Source of the DNA: Sitta carolinensis
Lineage: Eukaryota; Chordata; Aves; Passeriformes; Sittidae
Direction of reading: 5' to 3'
Assembly: GCA_032173965.1 (NCBI GenBank)
Contig: CM063287.1
Coordinates: 8,499,859-8,563,858 of the forward strand
Length of the DNA: 64,000 bases
Shown: piece after piece, positions 49,380-62,039 of the stretch
Layout of the letters: every line of letters begins with the position of its first letter
Numbering within the stretch: the stretch's first letter is position 1
Position numbers and translations under genes: made by a program
Notes under the pieces: generated by a model
What the model was told of the DNA's origin: nothing
What the model saw: only the letters and a program-made list of their open reading frames with translations
Database searches by the model: none

Positions 49380-49540
49380 CCGCGCCGGCCCGCCCTCCCC
49401 GCCCGACACGCACCCGCCTTCGCCCCCGTCTCAGCGGAGCCGTCGGGGCCCCGGGAACGGCCCGCGGAGCGCGGCGGGGAGCGGGCCCCTCCCCCTTGGC
49501 CTGCCGTCGCCGCGCGCAGGATGAGGAGCCCCCAGCGCCG
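49380..49540 (+). other. BMPR1A: Putative non-coding exon 1 of BMPR1A (5' limit estimated)
   Basis: The 3' limit is set by a consensus donor (GCGCCG|GTGAGT). The 5' limit is a guess from the CCAAT/GC-box position. BMPR1A encodes the type IA BMP receptor serine/threonine kinase, whose first exon is non-coding in human with the start codon far downstream. None of the coding sequence lies in the window, so the gene name rests on synteny alone. An ATG at 49521 sits 20 bases before the donor and could open an upstream reading frame. Confidence 0.65.
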
Positions 49541-49931
49541 GTGAGTGCGGGCCGCGCCGCGGAGGCCTCGGCCGGCCGGCCAGAGCAGGGGCGCCCCGGG
49601 CAGCGCCGCGCCCTCAGCGCCCCCTCCGCGGCCGTGCCTCTTCCCCACCGCCGGGCGGCCCGGCCTGGGCGGCGCCCGCCGGGGTCGGCGCCGGTCCCGG
49701 GCAGCGCCGTCGAAGGCGCACTCCGCCGCGGCCGGCGGTGGCCCTCGGGCCCCGGCCTGGCTGCTCGGGGCCCGGGGAGCGCCCCCGGCCCGGCCGCCCT
49801 GCCCCGCCGCGGCGCTGGGGGCGCTGCCCGCCGCCGGGCCGGGTGGGCGCCGCGGGGCTGCGCGGGGCCCGCGGGTCCCTGCGTGGGCAGGGCCGGCGCG
49901 GCGCTCTGGCCGTGCGCTCCCTCCCTCCTGC

Positions 49932-49950
49932 CTTGCCTTGCCTTGCCTTC
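49932..49950. repeat. Short (CCTTG)n repeat in CpG island
   Basis: Three to four CCTTG units followed by CCTTCCC. Small pentamer repeat. Confidence 0.7.
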
Positions 49951-52900
49951 CCTTCCCGGGGTTGTAATCCCGGGCCCGGTGCCGAGCGGCCCCAACCCGA
50001 GCGAGCGGCAGCGCCTGTCGTCGTGGGAAGGGTGCGAGGAATGAGGTGCTTCGCCTTCCTTTTGTGCGAGCCTTGAACAAAGCTGGACGCCGCTTTCCAA
50101 ATCTGTTTTTGCCGTTCAGCGACGTCAGACAAAAAAATCTGAAAAAATGATAACCCCAAATAATCGCCCCTACCTTAGTAGTGAAAGATTGTGTTGTAGA
50201 GGACTGATTATGTACGCGGTTTTCATAAGTGATTACAAAATCTATTGAACAAGATTCAAAAGCACAAATGGCTTTTTACCACCTTTCAGTTAACCGCACT
50301 CTGATGTTGTTTTGGTGAAATTAAAAGTGAATTCAGCAGCAGGGAATGGTAGTAAGCTGTGGTATTTCCTTTCAGCAGTTGTCTGATACTTTGTGTCAAG
50401 TTGTATTACGATTTTTCCCAGTGTAAATTGATTGCCCTCCGAATTTGCACATTTTTTCTCTGCTTAGAGGTAATTATCTTTGAGTTCTTTTATCAAGTTA
50501 ACACGCTAGGGATTGTTCAGGCCTGTTACCTGCAGGGATAGAGAAGCTGCTTTTGTAGATAAGGAAATCTCTCCCATATTGAAAGGCTTGTTTGATTTGA
50601 AGTAGAACCTAGTCCTGGAATAAAAAAGTTAACATAAGAGCAATTTATAGTCAAATAATTTATCCAGTCTACAGCTAGAAATACTCTATGTTGTGGCATT
50701 CGTATCAGCCTGGATAAAACTATTCCTGACAATGTATTTGTCTTTTGGTCCTGTGCTTTTGTTCTTTTGTAGCTTTTTCTTAGGTTATGCACCACATTTT
50801 CTTTGGGGTGTGTGCGTGGAACTGTGTTTTTTATATGTATTTATATAGACAGGTACACCTGGTGGGCTTTGAGATCTGGTTTGAAATTTTATGAAGAATC
50901 TTCTCACGCACCTGCAAGATTCAGCTGCCAGTCCTTGGTATGTCCTGCTGGCTGATCTCTTCCAATGACAGAGAGTATATGTGGCTGGATCTGAATTATT
51001 TTCTTCCCTTAATTGTGAAGTAATTCAGTTTTGAAGGGGACCTCTGGATGTTATCTGTTTGAGCCTTTGTTCACGTTAGAGCAGAAAGCTCTTAGTAAAC
51101 TGCAAGCCTGAAATAGCATGTTACTTGGAATTCACTGAGTGAAGACGTTTACTGAAACAGTATGTGGCTAGAACACAGACTTTCTTAAAGCCAGTGTGTG
51201 GGACCTCAAATCCTAACTGCTCTGCAAGATCATCATAGTGAAGACTGTGATGCAGATTAAAAATACTGAATATGGTGGAGTGTGTAAATGATATGTGAGC
51301 TTTTTCTGGATGCCAGGTCTGACATACAGAGCTGCATTAGCTTCTTTGATGAATTGCTGGAAAACACAGATGAATGAAAGAGACCAATCTGTATGCGGCA
51401 GAGAAACTGTTGCAAATGTTTGTTTGTCCTCGATTATTTCAAGCATCAGTTGAAGATTTGTCTTATCTGGATACCTTGGAAAGCATTAGGTATTTTTTGG
51501 TTCTTCAGTAAAAAGAGGTCATGTTTTCAGTGCCTGGGATTTCTTCACTTATCTTACTGTCATCTATAAGTAAATGACAGAAGGAACTCAGTAATTTACA
51601 AGTATATCTTGTCAGTCATATGTGGGTACAGATGGAGTACTTGAAGCCTTGTTTCCTTTGCTAATATTCCCAAAATGCAGCACTTGGAGGCAGGCATGGA
51701 GTGTGCCTGACAAGAAGTTTTTCCTTTCACTGCTGCTTTAGTGGTTGCACTTTTTCCTTTCTTGGACAAGATCTGCAGAACCCTCTGCAGTTGTCCCACC
51801 ACAGTCGTGCTGATGGTCCCCAGTTGCAGTGCTCTCTTTTGTGCCTTCCAGGATGGTTAGTACTGTAAGGGAAACATGATTTCTTTCTGCTTTGTTTTCT
51901 TGCAATCCCTTAAAGGTTGCTGTGAAAACTGTTGAGGGTTCACTACTCTCTGGCAGCAATTAGTTACTCTTTAAAATGTTTTAAACTGATAATGAATGTT
52001 AAACTTGATCTGCTATATTGTGTCCTTTAAGAATAACATGGTAACTACACTCGGTGATCCTTGGAACTGGGTAAAAGGTTGAAACAGTCACCTCATTTTT
52101 CTTCTTTTGTACAGAAAATATAATGTTAGCTATCTCTGTGCTCCTATTGAGAAGATCTGTAGAATAGCTAATTTGTGAGGGACTTAGCCCAGAAACATCT
52201 GCGTAGTACATTGTATTTGGGGTGAGTAAATCCCAAGAGGTTTAGCTTGGTAAAACACACAGCTGGCCCACCATTGACCAGGCAATCAGGGGACAAGCTG
52301 CCAGCTTGACAGCATGGACTTTGTTGAGAACTGGCTTCCCAGGACTTTGCTGGGTATACTTACAGAGTATATTAGGTTTATTTCATGTCCATTTGCCTCC
52401 AAAGTAAAACCAATTATGCTACTAGTCTGCAATATATATTTTGAAATTCACAATAGCAGGTTAGACAGTGAAGCATTTTAGGTTGATGTATTTTGATATA
52501 TGGAGAAGACCAAGAACTTCATTCATCTCGTGGTGGTGCAAAACCCTTGCATGGGCTTCTGGTTATGACCCCACTGTTTCAGCTGTACACAAATGGTGTG
52601 ATAAATATAGTCATTCTGTTTCAGACTGCTAATCCAGAGAGCTTTCCCTTGCCATTTTTCTGTCTTGTAGTTGCCATCCCATTTCATTTGAATTCTGTGT
52701 GTTACGGTTAGGTTTAGTACTGTTTAATGACAGTCTGGTTAGCAAAATTCAAAACAAGTGTTAGGGTAGGAAAATAAACTCTGGTTCGTGATTGTGATAA
52801 TATTCATAGGTTGTATTAGCAGGAGGAAAGGAGAAGCCACAGCAAAGCCTTACTGAAGGTCAAGTGTGCCACCAGCTCTGAGTTTCTGCAGGGACACCTG

Positions 52901-55900
52901 TAGTTACAGTGAAAGTGATTGCCCTGATGGAGCTGTCCCTGCCATCACCGCCCTGGGGACTCTTCATGGGGGAGGGGGAAGTGCTCGTGAGTGTCATGAA
53001 GGTGTGAACTTTGAATGTTTTGGAAGATTTTCATTAGGCAAAAATCTGTGTAGTAACAATTCACAGGATGTGTACCTGCAACATGCAGCTAAATGCTCTC
53101 ATGCTCATTTTCTCCTCAAAACAGGATTCCCTATACAGAGGAAAATGTAGTGCATTTAAATGTAATTCAAGTGTCATGAGTTGCTTTGCATTAAAAGGGG
53201 GAAAATTGGTATTATTAACTCAGCTCTGCAGTATTGTAGCTTAGTTTGCATCATATATTATAACAGAAGCAATGCTTTTTACAAAAATTTAATATCACAA
53301 AATTTTGCAGTGTGGTTTCAGTCAACTTTATTAGTTTAAAATGTGGAAGCAACTAGCAATTCTTTGTGTCTATATTCCCTCAGTTCAGCATCTTAAGGAG
53401 AAAACTGTCAGTCTTGCCATGCTTTGCTTGATAAATACAAGCAGATGTAGCAGGGATAAGTTAGAGAAATATCAAAGTCTCACAAGATACATACCAGGAA
53501 ATAGATCTGGTTTGTGAAAGCGATTTCCTTTTCATTGCTGCAGCTGTTGAAATGATTTAAATTTGCTTTTCTTTTCTTGTTAAAAAAAAAAAAAAATTGG
53601 ACCTAGAACCATTTGTAGGCCTTTACACTTCCTCTGTGAGAGCCTGATCCCAAATTTGACTGGAAATCGGTGGACAGGGCTCAAATGACTTTGGAGGACT
53701 GAAGTCATCAGATATTTCACTTATGCAGAGAATCAATACTCTGCTCATGAGATTTGTGCAAATAAGCACATTGTGTGCTCAGAGTCAGAATGTCAGGGAT
53801 ATGGTAGTGGTGAATAAGCTCAGATAAAATGTTCTAAATTAATCATTCTTTTTCCTTTCCTGTGCTCAGTTGGAAATTCACAGTGCAGTGGTCAGGCAGA
53901 GGAACTGTTCCACTTGTTTTTGCAGGAGTATGGAGGGCTTGAAGAGGAAGCATAAATAAAAGGGTTGGGAGGAATTGTTCAGCAGGAATAATGGATACTG
54001 AAAATATGAAAAACATATCGTCTACTTGTCCCTTTATATCTGGGAATAAAAGAACTTGGGGAGTAGTATGAGAACAAGAGGGATTTATTGGAAGAAGACA
54101 GTGGACCTCAGCGACTGGAAATGTGAGTGAGGAGACCACAAAGCTGGGTAAAATGTGCTCCTCCTGGCTGCGTGTCCTGCTTTGGGGAAGAGAAAGTCAT
54201 CTTTAACAGAATGCCTTGGAGAAGATTTCAGAAACCTCCTGTTTCCCTCCCAGCGTTGTGTGAGGAGCAGGCCTTGCAGTTGTTCAGGTCTGGACAACTG
54301 AGAGTTAATTACAGCACAGGACTGGGACAGGGCACAGGGATGAACAGCCAGCTAATGAGGTGCAGCCGTTCTTCTCACTCGACTTTTGGGCACTGAATGT
54401 GGCTTCTGTTCAGGTTATTGAAGGGATTTTTGCAGTAATGAAAAAATCACTAGTGGTACAAAGTATTAAGCAGAAATGTCCTTGATGATAGAAGATATGG
54501 GAAGTTTCACTTTAAAATTTTTTTATTAAAACTTGGTTTGAATGTCTCCTCTCTTGGAAACAAAGCAAAGAATAAATCCCACTAAACAAAAATGTGGGGG
54601 TTTTGTTTTAAAGTGTAGATGTATTTTTATAATTTTATCTTTCATATTTACTAGTTCATAATAATTTCACTTTTTTTAATATTCTATAGAAAATTTTCTG
54701 TAGAATGTTCTGATATGTATGCCATTTGTTATGACTGAAGATTGTGCCCTTCCCCACCCAAGCAAATTATTATTCTGAGCCTAAAACAAAATGGAAGATT
54801 GGGTAGGTTTTGTGGCCAATCTATCACATTTGAATCAGAGGTTCTACCAGGAATAATTAATCTTTAAAACTTGTAGAGTGCACTGAAGTTTAAGATAGAA
54901 AATAGTCTATGCCCTAGTCCTCTACTTGACTTAGATGAATGAAAATTTTTCTAAGCAATGCTATCTCTCTATATATTGTTTTAATATTTAGCTATTCTTG
55001 CATTAAGGAATTCTTTACTAAATTGATTTGACAGCAACTCATACTGGTTTGCACTAATCCTTATATGCTTTGTAAAGCTCTTTTAGTACACGGTAAGTTA
55101 ATTTTTTTTAACACAACTATAATTAATCGTAACTCTAAAAAGAATCAAAACCTGGAGTGTTGTTTTACTCAGAATTTTGTAGCAGAGGGCTCTGGCAAAG
55201 TGTAGAAATATTCCCATATAGCTGATATTCTTCAGTTTCCTGCTCTTAAAATTTCATGGAAAGAATGCAGTTAGAATGCTCGCCAATTTGGGTTAGACCA
55301 GGAACTGCAAAATCAAACCTGACCCAGACAGGATAGTTTTTAGTTAAACCCAAGCCTCTGTTCAACTGTCTATTTTTGTTCTGCCCCTGGCCCTGTTTCA
55401 CTCCCCCACCTCTCCTTAAATTCACAAGTTTTTAAATGTGGAGATGTTTCTAATTTAGAAAATTATTTTGGTGTGATGAACTAAAACAGAGAAGAGTGGA
55501 CTAAGCTGAGGGAGGTCAAAAACCAGATGGAAATAGAAAATCTGAAAACATGGAGTAAAGAAAAAAAAAAGCCCTTGAAATAATGGAATCTAAATGCTGA
55601 AATTATACATCTGCTAAGCAGCTGTGCATTCCTTAGCCAGAGGTTCCGTTGCAGAAATGGCATTACTCAAGTTTTTCTCAAAGCTTCAAATGCTGTTGTA
55701 TAATATTAACATCTCTCTAATGCTGTCAGTAATAGTCTTAGGAGTCTGGAGAATAGAGATGGAAGAACTGATGCAGGAATTTCCTTCTTTGTCCTTAGGC
55801 ATCTATAATGTGTATCGTTATTTGCTGCAATGAAATTCTGTGACTTTTCTCCCTTGGTTGTTCTTTATAAATATCTTTTCATTTCCACTGACTTAATTTC

Positions 55901-56409
55901 AGAAGAGGAGTTGGTTACAGGAAAAGTAACCAACGAGTTCTATAAAATCTATAAGAAAGGAGGGTGCACTATTGAGAAAAGCATATTGCAAATGCCTCAA
56001 GTGTTTTGCTCCCATCAATTGCCAGCAGATTTGCTCCAGAGGAACACATAAGACAGTCTAGCAGAGAACTCTGGAATTACACCGCTCTGTAGAAGCTTCT
56101 TCCTACATCCAGATAATCAGGAGCTAGCTGAGTCTGTAAGGCACATTAAATCCATTGCAATATATACCATATCACATGAAGCAATTGTAGTTAGAAAAGG
56201 TACTAAGCAGATTATAAAAATGTGTGATTTTTTTCATTTTGTGTTCTTTTTTGTCTTTGTACTTTTTGACAGTGTTGGTGTTCATCAGAGTTATCTGTTA
56301 ATGCTAAGATTTGCATATGATAGAGCTAGTCTTTGAGAAAGCATTGGTTTGAGTGCTGATGTAAAGGGTGATTTAGTTAATGATGGTCCCTAAGATGTTT
56401 TGGGTTTGG

Positions 56410-56428
56410 TTTTTTTTTTTTTTTTTTT
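56410..56428. repeat. Poly(T) run
   Basis: 19 consecutive T. Simple repeat. Confidence 0.9.
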
Positions 56429-57459
56429 GCTTTGTACAAAGGGGCTGTTGCTTCAAAGAATTTTTACAAAAACTTAAAAGTTTGAGGTTATGTAAGAGAA
56501 ATGTCAGAGTTTTCAGTGATTTCAAATTCTTGATTTCAAACTCTGCTCTTGGAAGAAGTCATTTTTTAGTGGAGGATGTTTTTTACTGCGTTTACTTGGA
56601 CTAAAATGAAGGTAAAATAAATCTTCAGGTTACTTTGATTGAGAAGAGAAGCTGTGGGTATGCTGTAAGCACAGGTCCCAGGGTCCTGAGCATTTGAAAG
56701 GATAGGAGTGGGGCTTTGGGTTCAGGTGACAGGGAGTGAGGGCAGAAGAGCAGAGGTGTGGTGAGAAAGGCTTGCTGGCTTTGAGCCCTGGAGAGGAGCC
56801 CAGCATTCTCTTCTAACCTGGGATAGGACGGACAGAACTCTTCATCTCCTTGCTCTGTATATAACTGCAAAGCACCTCTTCCCATATCTATCCATCCATA
56901 CACTATTACTCCACCTGTAATTGTTGATTTTCCTCTCTAGCAGCTTTGTCATAGTGTGAAATGAAGTTTCAGGCTATTAAAGTGTAGCTGGTAAGAAGTT
57001 TCTAAAACTTAACCTACGTTGATTATTTTATTTGGATTTCACTATTTTCCATATGTTGTGGAAAAGACTGGGGACAAACAAGAGAAATTGGAGGTCTGTG
57101 TGTTGTCTCATCACATCTTGTTTTGATCACAGATGGGTGGGCCAGCTGACCTGGCTGCAAGGGCTGACTATGGGCAATCCAGGATGGACAGGCTGAGATG
57201 GTGCGGGATGCACCGAGCTGCGGGGATCTTTGTTGTGAGGGTGCCATGGCGATTCCTGCAGTTCTTCCTGTTGGGTGAATGAGCAGTCAGTTGAGAGGTG
57301 TGGGTCAGGCCTAGCAGCAGGTCAACAGGGGTGGTGCTGGTGGGTGCCTGCAGGAGGCAATCTCGGAGAATGAGTGGGGAGCAGTGGATACTGTTTAACT
57401 TAATTCCTTAGGGTAGTGGCAGTGTCGCTTGTAACATCCTCATCAATAGAGTAACGGAA

Positions 57460-57960
57460 GTACAGACTGGACAAATGGACAGTGAGATAGGCTGGAAATT
57501 GGGTGAGCTACCAGCTTCAAGGAGTTGTGATCAGCAACACAAAGTCCAGCTGGGGCCCAACCACTAGCAGTGTGACCCAGGGGTTGAGCTGGGTTTCCAG
57601 TGCAGTCTAACCAAGCCAACATTCATGGATGATGGGACAGAGCACACCCTCCGAAGTTTGTAGGCAATACAGAACTGAGAGGAGTGTTTGGTGGGTCACA
57701 TGGTTGTGCAGCCCCTCACAGGGACCTGGATGGACTGGAGAAGTGAGAAGAGAGGAACGTCATGGAGCTCCACGAGGGAAGTGTGAAGCCCTGCACCTGG
57801 GGAGGGGGAGGTGCCTCCTGGGCTGTCCAAGGGTGAGTGGTGTGGGCAGTGAGGTGATGATGCCCTTCAGCTCAGCACTGGTGAGACACATCTGGAAGGC
57901 CCTGACCAGTTCTGGGCTCCCAGGAAGGACTCGGAGGTTGTGGCAGGTGCCCCTGTGTCA
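57460..57960 (+). mobile_element. Degraded CR1 LINE fragment (reverse-transcriptase 3' region), sense
   Basis: Successive words follow the order of the bird CR1 RT region in sense orientation: CAGTGAGATAGGCTGGAAAT, GGAGTTGTGATCAGCAACAC, CAAAGTCCAGCTGGGGC, TGGATGATGGGACAGAGCAC, AAGCCCTGCACCTGGGGAGG, CAGCTCAGCACTGGTGAGAC and CAGTTCTGGGCTCCCAGGA. Several internal segments are deleted and stops interrupt the frame, so it is dead. The 3' tail is not recognised. Sequence from about 57,130 may belong to the same copy. Confidence 0.85.
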
Positions 57961-58450
57961 GAGTGGTGCTAACAGCCTCACTGGAAGCAAGCAATGAGGG
58001 CTGTTTTATTTCTGTGTGTTTGGAAATAGTGTGGAAGGGGGAGTGGATGGTGAGGTGGTGAAATTTGTAGCTGATACAGGTACTGTAAACTGGCTTGAAC
58101 AGTATTGAATGCCTGGATGATAAAATACTGGATGAGGTACAGTAAGTGCAATGTAATTTAATTCAAACAGAGGCTAAAACAGTAATAGGCTCTAAATGAG
58201 GAATTAACACTTGGAGAGATCTTTGTTTTGAAGCTCCTGCTTTTAGATTGAACCTATCTGAGTATGGTAAATTTTTTTTCCTCTCTTCTCTTTTGTGTTT
58301 CCACTGTCAGTTTTGTACTTGTGGCCAAGTAAAAAGTTGGATTCAACTGAAAACTAATGGCATAAAAACCACTAGGTTTTCAGTATTTCCAGCCCACTGT
58401 GATACCTTATGAGGAGTAAGAGGAGAGGAGGGCCAGCACTTCCCTTACAG

Positions 58451-58500
58451 TCAGTACAGACAAATGAATTCAAGGCCATTTTGAAGCAGCATTCTATACA
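58451..58500 (+). other. Weak candidate non-coding exon, 50 nt
   Basis: The acceptor-like CTTCCCTTACAG ends at 58450 and a strong donor-like ACA|GTAAGT begins at 58501. It could be an alternative 5' UTR exon of BMPR1A. No coding or homology evidence; chance pairing is quite possible. Confidence 0.2.
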
Positions 58501-59823
58501 GTAAGTATTTTAAAAATGTGATTATACAGCTGTACAAGTTCATTATATATGGACATGCAGGTTATGTCCTTTTGGTAACACAAATTTAACAGTCCTATTA
58601 AATGAGAAGGTAATTTTTTTTTTTTTTATTCTGGTTTGTTTTTTTCCTTCTTCCAGCAGTACAAATGGGATGCAGTGCTAAATAGACTTGGGCCTCTTCA
58701 GTTAAGGAAACAGTGGGCAGAGAGATGGTGATGGTAATCTATCAAACCTTAAATGAAATTAAGAAACTGATGAATAGTGTTTCGCCACTATTTTTTTTTC
58801 TCCACAGTGTTTGAATGGCAGGTTTACAGGGATGGTAAAATGGGGCGTTTCTTTCCTTCCTCACAGCAAATATTTCAGTTGAAAAGTCTCTGCCAGATGA
58901 CATGGCTGGGGATGAAAATGCTGTGCAGGTTTGCCATCAGCCGGATTTGCTGGCGGATGTGTGCACTGATGGCAATAGCGCAGTCACTTGTGCCTGGTTG
59001 TTGGTCAGGACCTGCCCGGGTTCCTGGGGGAGGCAGGGAGGACTCTGTTCTCCCTTAGTTCCCCACCGCTGGGATAGCAGGCGGTGGCACAGGCAGAGTG
59101 CTGGGCTAGACATCTGCCACAGAGCAGGCGGTGCACTGGGAGGCCTTTTATCACACCCACACGCAGCCTGGCACGTCAGCTCCTCTGCTATTGCACTTAG
59201 TAGTGTCTGTAACGCCTACAGCTTTTTTTTATGTTGCACTGGCACCCATCTGCCTTCGTTGACACGTTTGTTAGGTTTGCTTTAACGAAACTGCCATCAA
59301 ACATGAAGTAACATGTTTTTTTGTCTCTGCCTTATCTTAAATATTTTCTGTTCAGGTAGTTTATTTTGCTTAGTGTGGAAAGATTGATCATATAATTTCC
59401 TAAGGACTGGAGCAGTGTAGCCAGGTAGACTTCCATTGATGTCTGCTGGGTGAATAATTAACTGCCAGATGGAGAGGGCAGTTCTGTGCTGCAGATAAGC
59501 AGCCTAAGCAGCCGGGTGCACTCGAAGGGCCAGTTCTACTCCTTGTGTACGCCACCCTGGTGCGTCCTTCTCTCTTCCTTTGCAGCAGCACTGGCTGGCA
59601 CTGCCATGATGCTGTAGGAATCTAAACTGGCTGACAGCCTGTTAGCCTTTTTTGCCTTCTTTTTAGAATCTGTTTCAGTAGGCTTCACTTGCCAGTCTAG
59701 CTGTGGTTGTGGGGGCTGACCAAGCATTACTGTTAGCACAGAGAACAAGGTGCCCCTTCCAGGCCCAGTTTAGTTGTGCTTGTGGGTGAGTGCTGTTTGG
59801 GAATGTTACCCAGTTTGGAGTGC

Positions 59824-59878
59824 CTTTTTCCTTTTTTTTTTTTTTTTTTTTTTTTTCCCTTTTTTCTTTTTTTTTTTT
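59824..59878. repeat. Long T-rich tract
   Basis: About 55 bases of T broken only by short C interruptions. Simple repeat. Confidence 0.92.
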
Positions 59879-61988
59879 AAATTAGCTTGAATGTTGGTGA
59901 TCCCATGTAACTTCCTAGTGTATAGTGACTATATTCTCACTTCACAAAACAAAAATGGGTTGGTCAGAATATTTACTTTCCCATCCCTACATTCCTCTTC
60001 ACTCTTTTGCAGTTGAGTCCTTCATTTTGTAGTTCTGTTAAATTTTTCTGCCTCTGATGTAGTCTGTAAAGTTTTGGAGTTTGGCAAACCCTAATACCTA
60101 AAACTTCAAAGACAAGCTTCATGTATCAGCAGACTTGAAGATTAGATGTCTAGTCAGATTATGGAGTGGATGTCACACTGTTTCTGTTTCAAAGGTCTTG
60201 AGCTGTGTTCATGTCCCCAGAGGTGAAGGATGGTACAATCAGAAGTGTTCAGTAAACTTGTTCTGCCTGATAAGAGGGAGGTCGATATGCACATTACTGT
60301 CCAGCCAGCAAGACGTTGTTTGGCACCAGAGGATGTGGGAGGGAGGGAGGGGAGAGACAACTGTGGTTAGAGGAGTATGTGTGTGAGTGGGGAAATGGAT
60401 CTATTGCTAAGGGACAGGGAGAGTGAAATCATTCATACAGGATATACAGTGAGCTGAAGCAGTTACACTGGGAAAAGATACAGACCAAAATAGAACAAAT
60501 CTGTAGAAAACCAAGCCTTCCTATGTCTGTTGCTCTTAATGCAATTTGTTTGATGTATGGTGACTTCTTTTTTTTCCCTGAATGAAGAGTAAAACTTGAG
60601 ATGAAAGAATCACTTGAGTTTTAAGAACTAGAAATACCATAAGTGTGTTTGGCATCACTGCCAGGGCAGAGCAGATCAATTCAGCCAAGTTTTTTCTTCT
60701 GTTCTCCTCATTAATCCAGGCTTTATTAGAACAGAGAGAAAGCACAATAAAATCTTTATATAGCAGTCTCAGATATCACAACAGGTGTGCTATTCCCAAA
60801 TCCAAGGATTTTTACAGGGTTGGTCAAAAGAGCATGGAGTGACATAGCATCTAGAAAGTGAAAAGAGGGTGCTCTTTTCTGTATTACACTAAGGTGGCTT
60901 ATGCCTATGACTGGGGAAATATCTTTGAGAATTACAGTCTCTAAAAATGTGGTTTTTTCAAAGAACTGCTGTAGTTGAAGCAAAAGATTAGCTTTTTGAC
61001 AATGAACATAATGGAATTAAATGCCACTGTAACAGTGCAGTTGGTATGAGAGAATACAGTGTTGAAATGTCTGACGAGCTCATAGGAGTAGTGATGCAGC
61101 CACACGTTTATATAGTAGTATGTCTGCAGTCCACACTCTTCCACCTACAGAACCCATTACATTGTAATAAAAAAAAAAGAGATTCTGCTGTATGTGCTTG
61201 TTGCAAATTCACTTGTGTTTTTGAAAATTCTGGATTTGACAAATGCTCTTATTCTGCACTGAGTTTTCTCTTCAGCAGGAAGTAGTATCTTCCAGAATTT
61301 GTGCTTTTGGAAGGTATACTAGGGAGTATTTTAGTCTCGTGCAAAGAAATTTGCCAATACTGTTAAGTTTTTAATTTTAATTTAGAATCCAAGTTTCTTA
61401 GAGTACGCTTTTAAAATAACTTTATTTAGACCATGAATTTGGATACATCTTTCAGAAGATTCTCTCCTCCTGGAAGCAGTGACCAACACGGCTTCCTTTG
61501 GCCAGGCACACAGCATTCAGTCACAGCTCAGAGGGACTGCTTGTCCATGGTGTGTTAGGGATCAGTGAATAAAGTGGCCCTTGCTAGAGCAGCTAGAAAT
61601 GTTCACAGTCACATTCCTCACAGGAAAGCAAATGTGTTCAAAAGGACATTTTGTTTAGAATGACACCTGTCAGGCTCTGTGTTACTCATGCACCAAGAGA
61701 AGTACAAAAAGAAGTTAAAGGGCATTTTCCACTTCCAAAGTGCTTTCTAACAGTATTGTCTGCAATCTTTGTCTCTTCTTCACCACCATTCCACCATGTG
61801 TATATGTTTCTGTGATACATGGTCTGTAGTTTTTAAAGATTGTGACAGTGGAAGCAGGTATATATAAGCAGGTATATTTCCAGACACTGCTTTTCATTTG
61901 TTAGAATTAATTTGCAATTGCAGTGTAGTTTGGATTTTTGGTTGGTTTTGTTTTGGTTTTTCTCCTTGGTTCCCTCTCCCTCCCACAG

Positions 61989-62039
61989 TGACTGCTTGTA
62001 ATCTTTGCTGGCATGAAACTTGTGCTGAAGTACTTGAAG
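61989..62039 (+). other. Weak candidate non-coding exon, 51 nt
   Basis: A very strong pyrimidine tract (about 61,940-61,985) ends in CCCACAG|T, and AAG|GTATTT follows 51 bases later. It could be an internal 5' UTR exon of BMPR1A. No homology evidence. Confidence 0.2.

Larger units (their letters stand above)
48690..50060 (+). promoter_or_regulatory. BMPR1A: Large CpG island, putative BMPR1A promoter
   Basis: GC and CpG are extreme from about 48,730 to 50,050 and drop to background on both sides. Inside lie an E-box CACGTG (49215-49220), an inverted CCAAT box ATTGG (49295-49299), GC boxes (CCCGCCCC at 49313-49320 and adjacent) and a consensus splice donor (CCG|GTGAGT at 49541). No TATA box is evident, as usual for such promoters. 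Synteny (LDB3 then BMPR1A, same strand, in human) points to BMPR1A. Very long open frames across the island on both strands (up to 476 codons) are composition artefacts. A TGC repeat (48739-48757) and a CCTTG repeat (49932-49950) lie inside. Confidence 0.82.

Noticed and set aside
48614..50044. Open frame of 476 codons on + strand, and frames of about 356-358 codons on - strand, across the CpG island
   Set aside because: Stop codons are rare in GC-rich DNA. The peptides are Pro/Ala/Arg/Gly-rich with no domain, and overlapping long frames exist on both strands.
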